DNA of 64,000 nt from Ralstonia pickettii (GTDB lineage Bacteria; Pseudomonadota; Gammaproteobacteria; Burkholderiales; Burkholderiaceae), in NCBI RefSeq assembly GCF_030582395.1, contig NZ_CP104382.1:620001-684000 (forward strand), given 5' to 3'. Under the pieces are notes generated by a model. The model ran no database searches. It had not been told where the DNA came from and was given only the letters and a program-made list of their open reading frames with translations. Positions 26,449 to 35,096 of the stretch are shown here, piece by piece; position 1 is the first letter of the stretch, and each line of letters starts with the position of its first letter. The translations under genes were made by a program, and so were the position numbers.

Positions 26449-28569
26449 TTACATCTTGTAGCGCACGCCCAGCAGCGCCATGCGCGGGGCACCGGGCATG
26501 TTGTAGTTTTCGGCGGCGCCGTGAGCCGACACGTAGTACGCGCGGTTGAACAGGTTCTGCAGGTTCAGCGTGACATCAAGGTGCTTGCTGCGATAACCGG
26601 CGCCCAGGTCGACGGTCATGTAGCCGGGCAGCGTCGTCAGGTTGTACTGCGATGCGTAACGCGCAGCTTCCGCACGCACGCCGCCGGCCACGTAGAAGCC
26701 GTTCGGCAGGTCGTGCTTCAGCCATACCGAGCCGCTGTGCCGTGGCGTGAGGGACGGCTGGTTGCCGTTGACGGCCACGCCACCGCTGCGGTCGTTCGGG
26801 TTTTCCAGGCGGCCGTTCAGATAGGCATAGCTCGCCATCAGCGACCAAGTTTTCACGATCTCGCCCGTGAACGACAACTCCAGGCCGCGCGTGCGCTGGG
26901 TGCCGATGGGCACGCCCAGCAGCGTGACCGGATCCGCCGCCGTCAGGTTGGTCTGCTTCATGTCGAACAGCGCGGCCGTGACACTCGCGCCGGCAGACAG
27001 GTCGTACTTGGCGCCGATCTCGTAGTTCGTGGTCGATTGCGGAGCCAGCGCGCCGCTGTTCGGGAAGAAGGTGAAGCTATCGGCCAGCGGCTGGAACGAA
27101 CGGCTGTACGACGCATACAGCGAGAGCGGCTCGATCGGGTGATACACAACGCCAAAACGCGGGCTGACCGGCTTGTCGGTGCGTGACAGATCGACATTGC
27201 GCGGGGTCAGGTCGTCGCGGCTCTGCTTGAGGATTTCATAGCGCAGGCCGGCCAGCACCGTCCATTGCGGCGAGAACTTGATCAAGTCCTGCACGTACGC
27301 CGCATACGTCTCGTTGTGCGAGAGGCCGTAGTTGGTCGGCACTGCGTTGCCCGGGACGGTCGGCAACACCTGCAGCGTCGGGTTGAAGAGGTTGTAAGTC
27401 GTAGTGCCCGGCGCGCCGGCCACGCGGTCGCTCTTGTCCTGATAGCCCAGCTCGATGCCGTACAGCAGCGTGTGCTGGATGCCCCAGGTCTCGGCCTTCT
27501 GCGTCAGCTCGTTCTGCCATAGCGTGCCGCGGTCGTTCCGGTTGCGCTGGTTGACGGATAGCGTGACGGTCGGGATCGGCCCATCGGTGACGCGGCTGAC
27601 GGTCGTGTAATTGTTGCGGCCCAGCGAGTATTCGTAGTTGCGCACCACGCTGTGGAACGACCATTTATCGTTGAAGCGGTGGTCCAGCGTGCCTGTCACG
27701 CTCTTGACGGTGGACTCCACATTGCCGGCACCCGCATCGGCCGAGCCATAGCGCGTGCCGATGGGTACATCGACGGGGCGGCCGCGGTAGGACGGCACGC
27801 CCTGGTCTGCGATGCGCTTGTCGTGCAGGTAATCGAACTGCACCGTCAGCTTGGTATCGGGCGCCAGGTTGAACAGGAACGACGGCGAGATCGCCTGACG
27901 GCGCAGGAAGTAGTCGTTGCGGAAACCACCCGAATCTTCAACGGCGCCGGTAATGCGCGCGCGGATGGCGTCGTCGTTGATGGACGTGTTCAGGTCGAAC
28001 TCCGCGCGCTTCTGGCGCTCCGTGCCCACCACCACACCGACTTCGGCCAGCGGCGTCGCCAGCGGTTTCTTCGTCACGCGATTGATGATGCCGCCCGATG
28101 AACCACGCCCATACAGCACGGCCGCCGGGCCCTTCAGCACTTCAACGCGGTCGATGTTGGACAGATCACGGAAGTAGAGCGAATCGTCGCGCAGGCCGTC
28201 GACGTACTGGTCGTTGATCGACGAGAAACCGCGAATGGTCACCTGATCGCGCTGCGCATCGCCCAGCGAGGCCGACACGCCCGGCACGTTGCGCAGCGTG
28301 TCGTTGATCGACAGCGCGCCTTGGTCCTGAATCACCGCACGCGGCACGACGTTCACTGACTGCGGAATCTCGCGCAGCGGCACGGGAATCTTCGTGGCGG
28401 TGTTGGCGATGGGCGTGTCGTAGCTCGTGCTGCTGCGCGTGCCCTTGACTGTGGAAGTCGGCAATGTGCCCGCATCGGCTGCGGCAACGGTGTCGGATGC
28501 AGTTGCCACGTGGGCAAACGGCAGCGTTCCAAGGACGGCCAGAGACAGGCACAAACGTTTCGGCGGCAT
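26449..28569 (-). CDS. TonB-dependent siderophore receptor
   Basis: 706 residues from ATG 28569 (GGGAACTGCA upstream) with signal peptide LSLAVLGTLPFAHVATA. The plug domain has PVPLREIPQSVNVVPRAVIQDQG, NDTLRNVPGVSASLG, TIRGFSSINDQYVDGLRDDSLYFRDLSNIDRVEVLKGPAAVLYGRGSSGGIINRVTKKP (described in order), all hallmarks of FhuE/FpvA-type receptors (TonB-siderophor family). A 22-strand barrel follows, ending GVRYKM. No N-terminal signalling extension, so it is not a FecA/FecI-type regulator. Expected to import a ferric siderophore; the ligand is not predictable here. A Fur-like box lies upstream. Confidence 0.93.
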   Translation of the reverse strand: MPPKRLCLSLAVLGTLPFAHVATASDTVAAADAGTLPTSTVKGTRSSTSYDTPIANTATKIPVPLREIPQSVNVVPRAVIQDQGALSINDTLRNVPGVSASLGDAQRDQVTIRGFSSINDQYVDGLRDDSLYFRDLSNIDRVEVLKGPAAVLYGRGSSGGIINRVTKKPLATPLAEVGVVVGTERQKRAEFDLNTSINDDAIRARITGAVEDSGGFRNDYFLRRQAISPSFLFNLAPDTKLTVQFDYLHDKRIADQGVPSYRGRPVDVPIGTRYGSADAGAGNVESTVKSVTGTLDHRFNDKWSFHSVVRNYEYSLGRNNYTTVSRVTDGPIPTVTLSVNQRNRNDRGTLWQNELTQKAETWGIQHTLLYGIELGYQDKSDRVAGAPGTTTYNLFNPTLQVLPTVPGNAVPTNYGLSHNETYAAYVQDLIKFSPQWTVLAGLRYEILKQSRDDLTPRNVDLSRTDKPVSPRFGVVYHPIEPLSLYASYSRSFQPLADSFTFFPNSGALAPQSTTNYEIGAKYDLSAGASVTAALFDMKQTNLTAADPVTLLGVPIGTQRTRGLELSFTGEIVKTWSLMASYAYLNGRLENPNDRSGGVAVNGNQPSLTPRHSGSVWLKHDLPNGFYVAGGVRAEAARYASQYNLTTLPGYMTVDLGAGYRSKHLDVTLNLQNLFNRAYYVSAHGAAENYNMPGAPRMALLGVRYKM

Positions 28570-28621
28570 TGCAGTTCCCGTAAAGTGAAAAGTACGACGC
28601 GACTCCCTCCCCCGAGGTGCG

Positions 28622-28644
28622 GCGCCTTCAGAATGTGAAGGCGC
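28622..28644 (-). other. Perfect hairpin in the receptor gene leader
   Basis: GCGCCTTCA (28622-28630), 5-nt loop, TGAAGGCGC (28636-28644), between the Fur-like box and the receptor start. No T-run follows on the minus strand, so it is not a standard terminator; it may stabilise or regulate the mRNA leader. Confidence 0.5.
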
Positions 28645-28650
28645 AGATAA

Positions 28651-28670
28651 TAATGAGAACAATTCCTATT
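28651..28670 (-). promoter_or_regulatory. Fur-box-like site
   Basis: TAATGAGAACAATTCCTATT resembles the Fur consensus of AT-rich hexamers around (G)AGAA(T/C)AATT. It is about 80 bp upstream of the receptor start, where a promoter is expected, and its position fits iron repression of the receptor-PepSY operon. Matched by eye only. Confidence 0.6.
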
Positions 28671-28813
28671 TACAAGAGAGTTAAGACCCGCTTTTGACGA
28701 TGGGTAACGTTTGCCGGTCTCCGATCAGGCAATTTTTTCGGTATATCGCCGGCCAATAGGGCACTAAATTGCCCTGCCATCGTCTGAGTCGCCTGTTTTT
28801 GCCAATTTTCAAC

Positions 28814-29911
28814 ATGCCCCATTCATCACATCAAATGCCATTGAGGGCTGCGTTGGTGGGCTACGGTTACGCCGGCAAGCTCTTCCACGCCGCCTTGATC
28901 GATGCCACGCCCGGGCTGCATTTGCAGGTCATCGGTTCCAACCGGCCTGACGCGGTACATGCGGAACGGCCGGATACGACGGTCTGCACGCCCGAAGCGG
29001 CGGCAACGCATGCGGACGTCGACCTCGTCGTCATTGCCGCACCCAACAACCGCCACGCGCCGTTGGCAGAAGCGGCGTTGCGTGCGGGCAAGCATGTCGT
29101 CGTGGACAAGCCGTTCACCGTCACGCTGGCAGAAGCGCGGCATCTGGCGCGGGTGGCGCGCGACGCGGGGCGCGTGCTGTCGGTGTTTCAGAACCGCCGC
29201 TGGGACAGCGATTTCCTCGCCGTGCAAGCTGCCATTGCGGGCGGCGTCATTGGCGAGGCCATGCACGTCGAAGCGCATTTCGACCGCTATCGCCCACAGG
29301 TGCGTGCGCGCTGGCGGGAGCAGGCGGGGCAGGGCACGGGCATCTGGTTTGATCTCGGGCCGCACTTGGTCGACCAGGCGCTGCAACTGCTCGGCTTGCC
29401 CAATACGGTGAGCGCTTCGTTTGCACGGCAGCGGTCGGGCGCAGAGACGCCGGACTGGGCGCATGTCGTGTTGGATGTGGGGGAGCGTCGAGCCGTCCTT
29501 CACGCGAGCATGCTGGTGGCGGGTGGATCCCCGCGTTGGATCGTCCACGGCACACGCGGTTCGTTTGTCAAACGCCGGATGGATCAGCAGGAAGCGCAAC
29601 TGCTGGCCGGCATGAAACCCGGCGCGCAAGGCTGGGGCGCCGACGACGACGCGGGCCTGGTCATCGACGGCGCAACATCCATCGAAACCCCCGTCGCAAC
29701 GCCTGCTGGCGATCAGCGCGCGTACTACGCCGCTGTGCGCGACGCCATCCTCGGCGAGCGCGCGAATCCTGTCCCGCCCGTGCAGGCCGTGGCCGTCATG
29801 GCCGTGCTCGAAGCCGCCGTGGCCGCTGCCGAAACCGGCACGGCCGTTGTGCCGGACCTGACCGATGCCGAACGCGCAGACTGGCTGGCTGCGCGGGAGA
29901 CCGCCTCGTGA
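28814..29911 (+). CDS. Gfo/Idh/MocA family oxidoreductase (coupled to antiporter)
   Basis: 365 residues from ATG 28814; ATG 28835 is the alternative and neither has a clear ribosome site. Seen: Rossmann ALVGYGYAGKLFHAALI, the EKP-equivalent VVDKPFTVTLAEA, and IWFDLGPHLVDQALQLLG, which carries the D-x-G-x-H-x-x-D catalytic pattern of the family. It resembles YdgJ/YhhX-like oxidoreductases. The stop overlaps the start of the antiporter gene (GTGA), so the two are translationally coupled. Substrate unknown. Confidence 0.85.
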   Translation: MPHSSHQMPLRAALVGYGYAGKLFHAALIDATPGLHLQVIGSNRPDAVHAERPDTTVCTPEAAATHADVDLVVIAAPNNRHAPLAEAALRAGKHVVVDKPFTVTLAEARHLARVARDAGRVLSVFQNRRWDSDFLAVQAAIAGGVIGEAMHVEAHFDRYRPQVRARWREQAGQGTGIWFDLGPHLVDQALQLLGLPNTVSASFARQRSGAETPDWAHVVLDVGERRAVLHASMLVAGGSPRWIVHGTRGSFVKRRMDQQEAQLLAGMKPGAQGWGADDDAGLVIDGATSIETPVATPAGDQRAYYAAVRDAILGERANPVPPVQAVAVMAVLEAAVAAAETGTAVVPDLTDAERADWLAARETAS

Positions 29912-32019
29912 ACGGCGTCGTCATCCTGTTGCTGGTGGCGGGCGGTTTGCTCGCCGTGGTGGCGCTGGTGCAGATGCTGGCCTCGCGTCTGACGCTGCCG
30001 GAATCGACCTTGCTGGCGCTGGCGGGCATCGGCATCGGCGGCGCCTATGTGATGTTGCGGAACGGCGCACCAGCCTTTGCGACCACCTTCTTCGCCCCAC
30101 TGGTGGATCCGAGCTGGCCGGCAGAGGCGTATCTGTGGCTGTTCCTGCCGCCGCTCCTGTTTCAGGCAGCACTGTCGGTGGATGTGCGAAGCATGGCGCC
30201 GGATGCCGCGCCGATCCTGATGCTGGCCATCGTGGCCGTGGTGGTTGCCACGGGCGTGATCGGGCTGGCTGCGGCGGCCGTCACGCCGTTCGGCATCGTC
30301 ACGTGCCTGCTGCTCGGCGCGATGATTGCCACGACCGATCCGTCCGCTGTAATCGCGGTGTTTCGCGACGTGGGCGCGCCGGCACGGCTGATCCGGCTGG
30401 TGGAGGGCGAAGCGCTGCTCAACGACGCCGCAGCCATTGCCATCATGGGCGTGCTGCTTGCCATGCTGACCGGGCACGGCGGCGATGCCTCCATCGGCAC
30501 GGGCCTGCGTGAGCTGGCCAAGGCGTTCAGTGGCGGCGTGGTGTTCGGATTGATTGCCGGACGGATCGCCGCATTCCTGCTGCCGGCGCTGCGCGGCATT
30601 GCCCAGGCCGAGGCTGCGTGGACGCTGGCGCTTCCGTATCCGCTGTATCTCGTGGCCGAAGATGTGCTGGGGGTGTCGGGCGTGGTGTCCGTGGTGTGTG
30701 CGGGGCTTGTGATTGGCGCGTTGGGCCGCACGCGCCTGACGCCGCGCAACTGGTCGCACCTGCAACTCATCTGGGAACAGATTGCAGCGCTGGCCGGCGC
30801 GGTGGTCTTCTTGCTGGCTGCGGTGCGTGTGCCGGAGTTGTTGCATGGCGTGATGTGGAAAGACGCGGTGTGGCTGGCGGTGATTGTGTTGGCAGCGCTT
30901 GCGGCGCGTCTTGCGGTGCTGTTCGGCCTGTTGCCGGCGCTTGCGTGGCTCAAGCTCTCCGCGCCGGTCAGCCATGCCTACAAGCTCGCGATTGCATGGG
31001 GCGGCTTGCGTGGCGCCGTCACGCTGGTGCTGGCGCTGGGTGTGGCCGAAAACCAGGCGGTGCACGAGGCGGATCGCCATTTCGTCACCGTCCTGGCCAC
31101 AGGCTTTGTGCTGGTGAGCGTTCTGTTCAACGGCGCCACGCTGCGCTGGGTAATGCGCCAACTTGGGCTGGATCAGTTGTCGCCCCAGGAGCAGGCCCTG
31201 CAAGGTCAGGCGCTGAACATGTCGACGGAGGAGGTGGAATTGATCATGCGCCGCATTGGCGGGCATTTTCATTTCACGTCAGGTGCGACGGATCGTGCCG
31301 CGGAGGTGTATCGGCGAGAGGTCGCGGCCGGCGCGGTCGAGCTGAACCTCGAGGAAGCGCTGTCCGAACGCGAGCGCCTGACCATTGGCCTTGTGTCGCT
31401 GGCCACGCGCGAGCGCGAGTTGATTCCCGAGTACGGCAACGGTTTGATTTCGATCCGCAACCTCGACGCGATGATGCGTAACACCGCCGACATGATCGAC
31501 GCGGCCCGCACGGAAGGGCGCCTAGGTTACAAGCGTGCATCGCGGCGCATCCTGGCCAAGCACGCCGGCTACCGGTTTGCGGTGTGGCTGCACCGCGTGA
31601 TGCATATCGACGGCCCGCTGGCCAATGCGCTGGCCGATCGCTTTGAATTGCTCATTTGCCGTCAGACGGTGCTCGAACGCTTGCGCGCGTATAACCGTGC
31701 GTCGCTGCAGCCCGTGCTGGGCGAACGCATGGCAGACGTGCTCGATGGTGTGTTGATTGCCCGGATCGAGGCAGCAGAAGAGGGCCTCGCAGAGCTGCGA
31801 GAAAAGTTCGGCGACTACAGCGCCGCGTTGGAGAAGCGCCTGCTGGTGCTGTTCGCGCTGTACATCGGCCAGAGCAAGATCGACACAATGCTGGCCGAAA
31901 CGGTGATCTCGAAAGAGGTCTACAAGCAGATCAGCGCGGTGATCCGCCGTGCCTGGACGGCCGCGCTGCCGCGGCCGCCGCTGTCGACAGCATTACGTGC
32001 GCCGGCCCTGACGCAATAG
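29908..32019 (+). CDS. CPA1-family Na+/H+ antiporter
   Basis: 703 residues from GTG 29908, overlapping the preceding stop by 4 bp. The N-terminal ~420 residues form about 12 membrane helices with CPA1 signatures: FLPPLLFQAAL, ATTDPSAVIAVFRDVGAP, RLVEGEALLNDAAAIAI (the N-D pair implicated in ion transport) and AWGGLRGAVTLVLAL. A ~270-residue soluble C-terminal domain follows, longer than in minimal exchangers and likely regulatory. It should exchange Na+ or K+ for H+ at the inner membrane. Convergent with the patatin gene 6 bp on. Confidence 0.9.
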   Translation: MNGVVILLLVAGGLLAVVALVQMLASRLTLPESTLLALAGIGIGGAYVMLRNGAPAFATTFFAPLVDPSWPAEAYLWLFLPPLLFQAALSVDVRSMAPDAAPILMLAIVAVVVATGVIGLAAAAVTPFGIVTCLLLGAMIATTDPSAVIAVFRDVGAPARLIRLVEGEALLNDAAAIAIMGVLLAMLTGHGGDASIGTGLRELAKAFSGGVVFGLIAGRIAAFLLPALRGIAQAEAAWTLALPYPLYLVAEDVLGVSGVVSVVCAGLVIGALGRTRLTPRNWSHLQLIWEQIAALAGAVVFLLAAVRVPELLHGVMWKDAVWLAVIVLAALAARLAVLFGLLPALAWLKLSAPVSHAYKLAIAWGGLRGAVTLVLALGVAENQAVHEADRHFVTVLATGFVLVSVLFNGATLRWVMRQLGLDQLSPQEQALQGQALNMSTEEVELIMRRIGGHFHFTSGATDRAAEVYRREVAAGAVELNLEEALSERERLTIGLVSLATRERELIPEYGNGLISIRNLDAMMRNTADMIDAARTEGRLGYKRASRRILAKHAGYRFAVWLHRVMHIDGPLANALADRFELLICRQTVLERLRAYNRASLQPVLGERMADVLDGVLIARIEAAEEGLAELREKFGDYSAALEKRLLVLFALYIGQSKIDTMLAETVISKEVYKQISAVIRRAWTAALPRPPLSTALRAPALTQ

Positions 32020-32025
32020 CTCTGT

Positions 32026-33288
32026 TCAGAGCCGCTTGTCTTCCCGCTCCACGCTCGGATGGCGGTGGATGTCGTGCGTGACGAAGCCCGTGTCGTTATC
32101 GGGCATCTCCAGCCACTCCGGGTGTGAGAGCGATTCGCGAATGTCCGCCAGGCCCGAGGCCCAGTGGTCGCGCATGGTCGACGGCCCGAACTGGATGTCC
32201 TTGCCGGGGCCTTCGTGTTCCTTGGCCGCGTAGATGAGGTGGAAGACGTTGTAGCGCTTGGTGCAGGCCATTTCCTGCGCGTGCTTGTACCACTGGGTGC
32301 GCTCGAACTCCTTGGGCGGCAGGTGGTCGAGCAGCTTGCGCATCAGCCGGCGCGTCGATTGCGAGCGCTCCATCCAGTCAGTAATGAGCCGCGTCCGGCT
32401 GGAGTACTGCAAGTCCTTCTGCCGGCTGGCCACGCCGATCATCGTATTGGGAACCGGGCCCAGCGCGCTCCACAGGTCCACCTGAAACACCAGCGTGTCG
32501 CGGCGTGGCTTTGAGCCCAGCACATACGACAGTGGCGTGTTGGAGACGACACCGCCGTCCCAGTAATACTCGCCGTCGATCAGCACGGGTGGAAAGCCTG
32601 GCGGCAGCGCGCCCGATGCCATGAAGTGCTCGGCGCGCAGACGGCGCTCGGTGTTATCAAACGCTTCCAGATTGCCCGTCCGCACGTTTACGGCGCCGAC
32701 CGACACGCGGATGCCGCCGTCATTGATGCGATCGAAATCGCACAGCCGTTCCAGCGTCGCTTTGAGCGGCGTGGTGTCGTAATAGCTGGCTTCGAGCGGG
32801 TCGACTTCGTTGGCGGGCAGCGGGGCAGGAAAGCGTGGCGTAAAAAAGCCGCGCTGGCCCTCGAGCAGCGTATCGGCGGCCTGCATGGCGGTCAGCCATT
32901 TACGCAGATGCGCATTGCCGTCAAACCAGGCGTTTTCCAGGATGTCAGGCAGCGGCGGCGAAAACGTCGGCTGCGTGATGATCTGCCAGAACTCACGCAG
33001 CTTCGCTTGCCGATGCTCGGGGGCATTGCCGGCAATGATGGCCGTATTCAGCGCCCCGATGGAGATGCCCGCGATCCAGTTCGGCACGATGCCGGCTTCG
33101 TCAAGCCCTTCGAACACGCCGGCCTGGTACGAGCCAAGCGCGCCGCCGCCTTGCAACACCAGCGCGATGTTTTCGTACGCCGGCAGCACGATGCGCTGTG
33201 CCGTGGTGAGCGGCGCATCGGCGGGGCGTGACGACTCTGCCGGCGTGGGCCGCTTGGTTGCGGCCACGCGTAGTTTGGGTGCGGGCAT
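32026..33288 (-). CDS. Patatin-like phospholipase
   Basis: 420 residues. The oxyanion loop is QGGGALGSYQAGV (46-58), the nucleophile elbow is GISIG with Ser76 (74-78), and the partner Asp244 lies in YYWDGGVVSN. This is the complete Ser-Asp dyad of patatin-like acyl hydrolases. The C-terminal third (RDTLVFQVDLWSALGPVPNT and beyond) resembles the DUF3734-type extension of this subfamily. No signal peptide, so a cytoplasmic or membrane-peripheral lipase; in Burkholderiaceae some relatives lie near polyhydroxybutyrate genes. It is 32 bp downstream of the hydroxybutyrate dehydrogenase gene on the same strand. Confidence 0.9.
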   Translation of the reverse strand: MPAPKLRVAATKRPTPAESSRPADAPLTTAQRIVLPAYENIALVLQGGGALGSYQAGVFEGLDEAGIVPNWIAGISIGALNTAIIAGNAPEHRQAKLREFWQIITQPTFSPPLPDILENAWFDGNAHLRKWLTAMQAADTLLEGQRGFFTPRFPAPLPANEVDPLEASYYDTTPLKATLERLCDFDRINDGGIRVSVGAVNVRTGNLEAFDNTERRLRAEHFMASGALPPGFPPVLIDGEYYWDGGVVSNTPLSYVLGSKPRRDTLVFQVDLWSALGPVPNTMIGVASRQKDLQYSSRTRLITDWMERSQSTRRLMRKLLDHLPPKEFERTQWYKHAQEMACTKRYNVFHLIYAAKEHEGPGKDIQFGPSTMRDHWASGLADIRESLSHPEWLEMPDNDTGFVTHDIHRHPSVEREDKRL

Positions 33289-33320
33289 ATCTCCTCCAAC
33301 CTCCTTGCGTGTGCAGAGAC

Positions 33321-34106
33321 TTATTGCATGAACCAGCCGTGGCTCACCACGAACGATTGGCCGGTCAGCGCGGCACTCGGGAACGTGGCCAGGAAGCGCA
33401 CCGTCTCGGCCACGTCTTCCACCGTGGTGAACACGCCGTCCACGGTATCACCCAGCATGACCTTTTTCACGACATCTTCTTCGCTGATGCCGAGTTCCTT
33501 CGCTTGCTCGGGAATCTGCTTTTCGACCAGCGGCGTGCGCACAAAACCGGGGCACACCACATGCGAACGCACGTTATGTGCGGCGCCTTCCTTGGCCAGC
33601 ACCTTGTTCAGGCCGAGCAGTGCGTGCTTGGCGGCCACGTAGGCCGATTTGAGCGGCGAGCCCTCGTGCGAGTGCACCGAGCCCATGTAGATGACCACGC
33701 CGCCACGGTCGTCCTTGTACATGTGGCGCAGTGCGGCGCGCGTGGTCAGGAATGCGCCGTCGACGTGGATGGCCTGCATCTTCTTCCAGTCGGCAAACGA
33801 GTAGCTCACGAACGGGTTGACGATCTGGATGCCGGCGTTCGAAACGAGGATGTCGACCGAGCCGAGTTCTTCGGCCACGCGGTCGATGCCGCTGTCCACG
33901 GCTTGTTCATCGGTCACGTCCATGCGCAGGCCGATGGCCTTGCCGCCGGCATCGGTGATCTCCTTTGCGACGGCCTTGGCGCCGTCTTCGTTCAGGTCAA
34001 CGATGGCGATGGCCGCACCCGAATTGGCGAGCGTGAGGGCGATCTGCTTGCCGATGCCGCTGGCGGCACCCGTGACGACAGCGACTTTGCCTTTCAAATC
34101 AGACAT
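33321..34106 (-). CDS. bdhA: 3-hydroxybutyrate dehydrogenase (SDR)
   Basis: 261 residues. It has the SDR motifs TGAASGIG (12-19) and the catalytic Ser143, Tyr156 and Lys160 in MGSVHSHEG...YVAAK. The sequence [13 protein letters not shown] and the C-terminal [16 protein letters not shown] are typical of D-3-hydroxybutyrate dehydrogenases. It interconverts (R)-3-hydroxybutyrate and acetoacetate with NAD. The gene follows acetoacetate decarboxylase by 54 bp, and the patatin-like gene comes next, so the group may handle hydroxybutyrate or PHB breakdown products. Confidence 0.9.
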   Translation of the reverse strand: MSDLKGKVAVVTGAASGIGKQIALTLANSGAAIAIVDLNEDGAKAVAKEITDAGGKAIGLRMDVTDEQAVDSGIDRVAEELGSVDILVSNAGIQIVNPFVSYSFADWKKMQAIHVDGAFLTTRAALRHMYKDDRGGVVIYMGSVHSHEGSPLKSAYVAAKHALLGLNKVLAKEGAAHNVRSHVVCPGFVRTPLVEKQIPEQAKELGISEEDVVKKVMLGDTVDGVFTTVEDVAETVRFLATFPSAALTGQSFVVSHGWFMQ

Positions 34107-34160
34107 GTGTGTACTCCGAGGGTTGGCGGTGACGGGGATAAGAATGGCCTTGGGCAGGTG

Positions 34161-34904
34161 CTACTGCGCCAGGTAATCGAACACGACCTCGCCCATGCCA
34201 AGGGTCAGGTCTGCAATGATGTGTCGGGCTTCGACAATCTCCAGCACGGGCAGTTCGGCCACGGGCGCCAGCGCATGGTGCGCCAATTCCAACGATGCCG
34301 GTCCCGTCCAGGCGCCTTTCATGTCGATGTCGATCATGTAGTTGCGCGACAGCTCGCAGATGCGCGCGGTCTTGCCGTCCACGTGCGGAATGATCTTGAG
34401 CAGGAAGTTCGGGCGCTCCAGGCGGCGTTTCTGCTCGGCCAGATCCAGCTCGCGGTGCTTGTAACCCATGGTGCCGGTTGCCACGCGCACGGGGCCGTAG
34501 TCGAGCGTGCCGATCAGCGTGTCCTTGTCGGTCAAGAGCCTGGGCGAGGCGAGTTTCTTTGGGAAGCCCCACATTTCACGGCCGCCGGCCAGGGGCGGAT
34601 GGTCGTCCAGGTACATCGCCAGCGTGTACGTGCCGGGCTTGCCTTCGTAGGTGACCGGAATGACCTGGCCGCTTTCGGTGTAATCGCCAAAGCCGGTGGA
34701 GTCGGCCATGCGGATGAACTCGTAGGCGACCAGCGGTTCGGGCACCTCGAGCGGTTCTGGCACCATGGCGCGCAGCTTGGCCGGGTCGGTGCGGTACGTG
34801 ATGATGAAGAATTCGCGGTGGATGAAGCGGTATGGGCCCGGCGGGTAGGCGGGGCTCGTAAGCGGCATCGCGAAGGCGGTTTCGCGGACGGTCTTGATGT
34901 CCAT
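34161..34904 (-). CDS. adc: Acetoacetate decarboxylase
   Basis: 247 residues from ATG 34904 with AAGGAGTGCC upstream. The active-site block [15 protein letters not shown] (108-121) holds the Schiff-base lysine pair Lys116-Lys117. The rest ([33 protein letters not shown]) follows the ADC family. It converts acetoacetate to acetone and CO2. Next to bdhA it can draw 3-hydroxybutyrate toward acetone, or act on a related beta-keto acid. Confidence 0.92.
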   Translation of the reverse strand: MDIKTVRETAFAMPLTSPAYPPGPYRFIHREFFIITYRTDPAKLRAMVPEPLEVPEPLVAYEFIRMADSTGFGDYTESGQVIPVTYEGKPGTYTLAMYLDDHPPLAGGREMWGFPKKLASPRLLTDKDTLIGTLDYGPVRVATGTMGYKHRELDLAEQKRRLERPNFLLKIIPHVDGKTARICELSRNYMIDIDMKGAWTGPASLELAHHALAPVAELPVLEIVEARHIIADLTLGMGEVVFDYLAQ

Positions 34905-35096
34905 GGCACTCCTTGTGCAGGTCGGGCTGCAAGTGGCGTTGGGAATCGGTACGGCGCAAGAGAACGGTAGGCGACAGCGCATCGTGTCGCGCATTTGTGA
35001 CGCTGCAACCATCCGGTCACGCCGATTTCACGTTTGAGTGCCCACCACGTGATTGATTGCATGCAATACGTCATTGCGACGCACGCAGGATAGCCC

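Noticed and set aside
29536..29907. N-terminal extension of the antiporter gene
   Set aside because: The 124 extra codons are Arg-rich and overlap the oxidoreductase gene in another frame; GTG 29908 begins directly with the first membrane helix.
32019..32040. Short GCTCT/AGAGC hairpin between the antiporter and patatin genes
   Set aside because: The stem is only 5 bp with no T-run, too weak to call a terminator.
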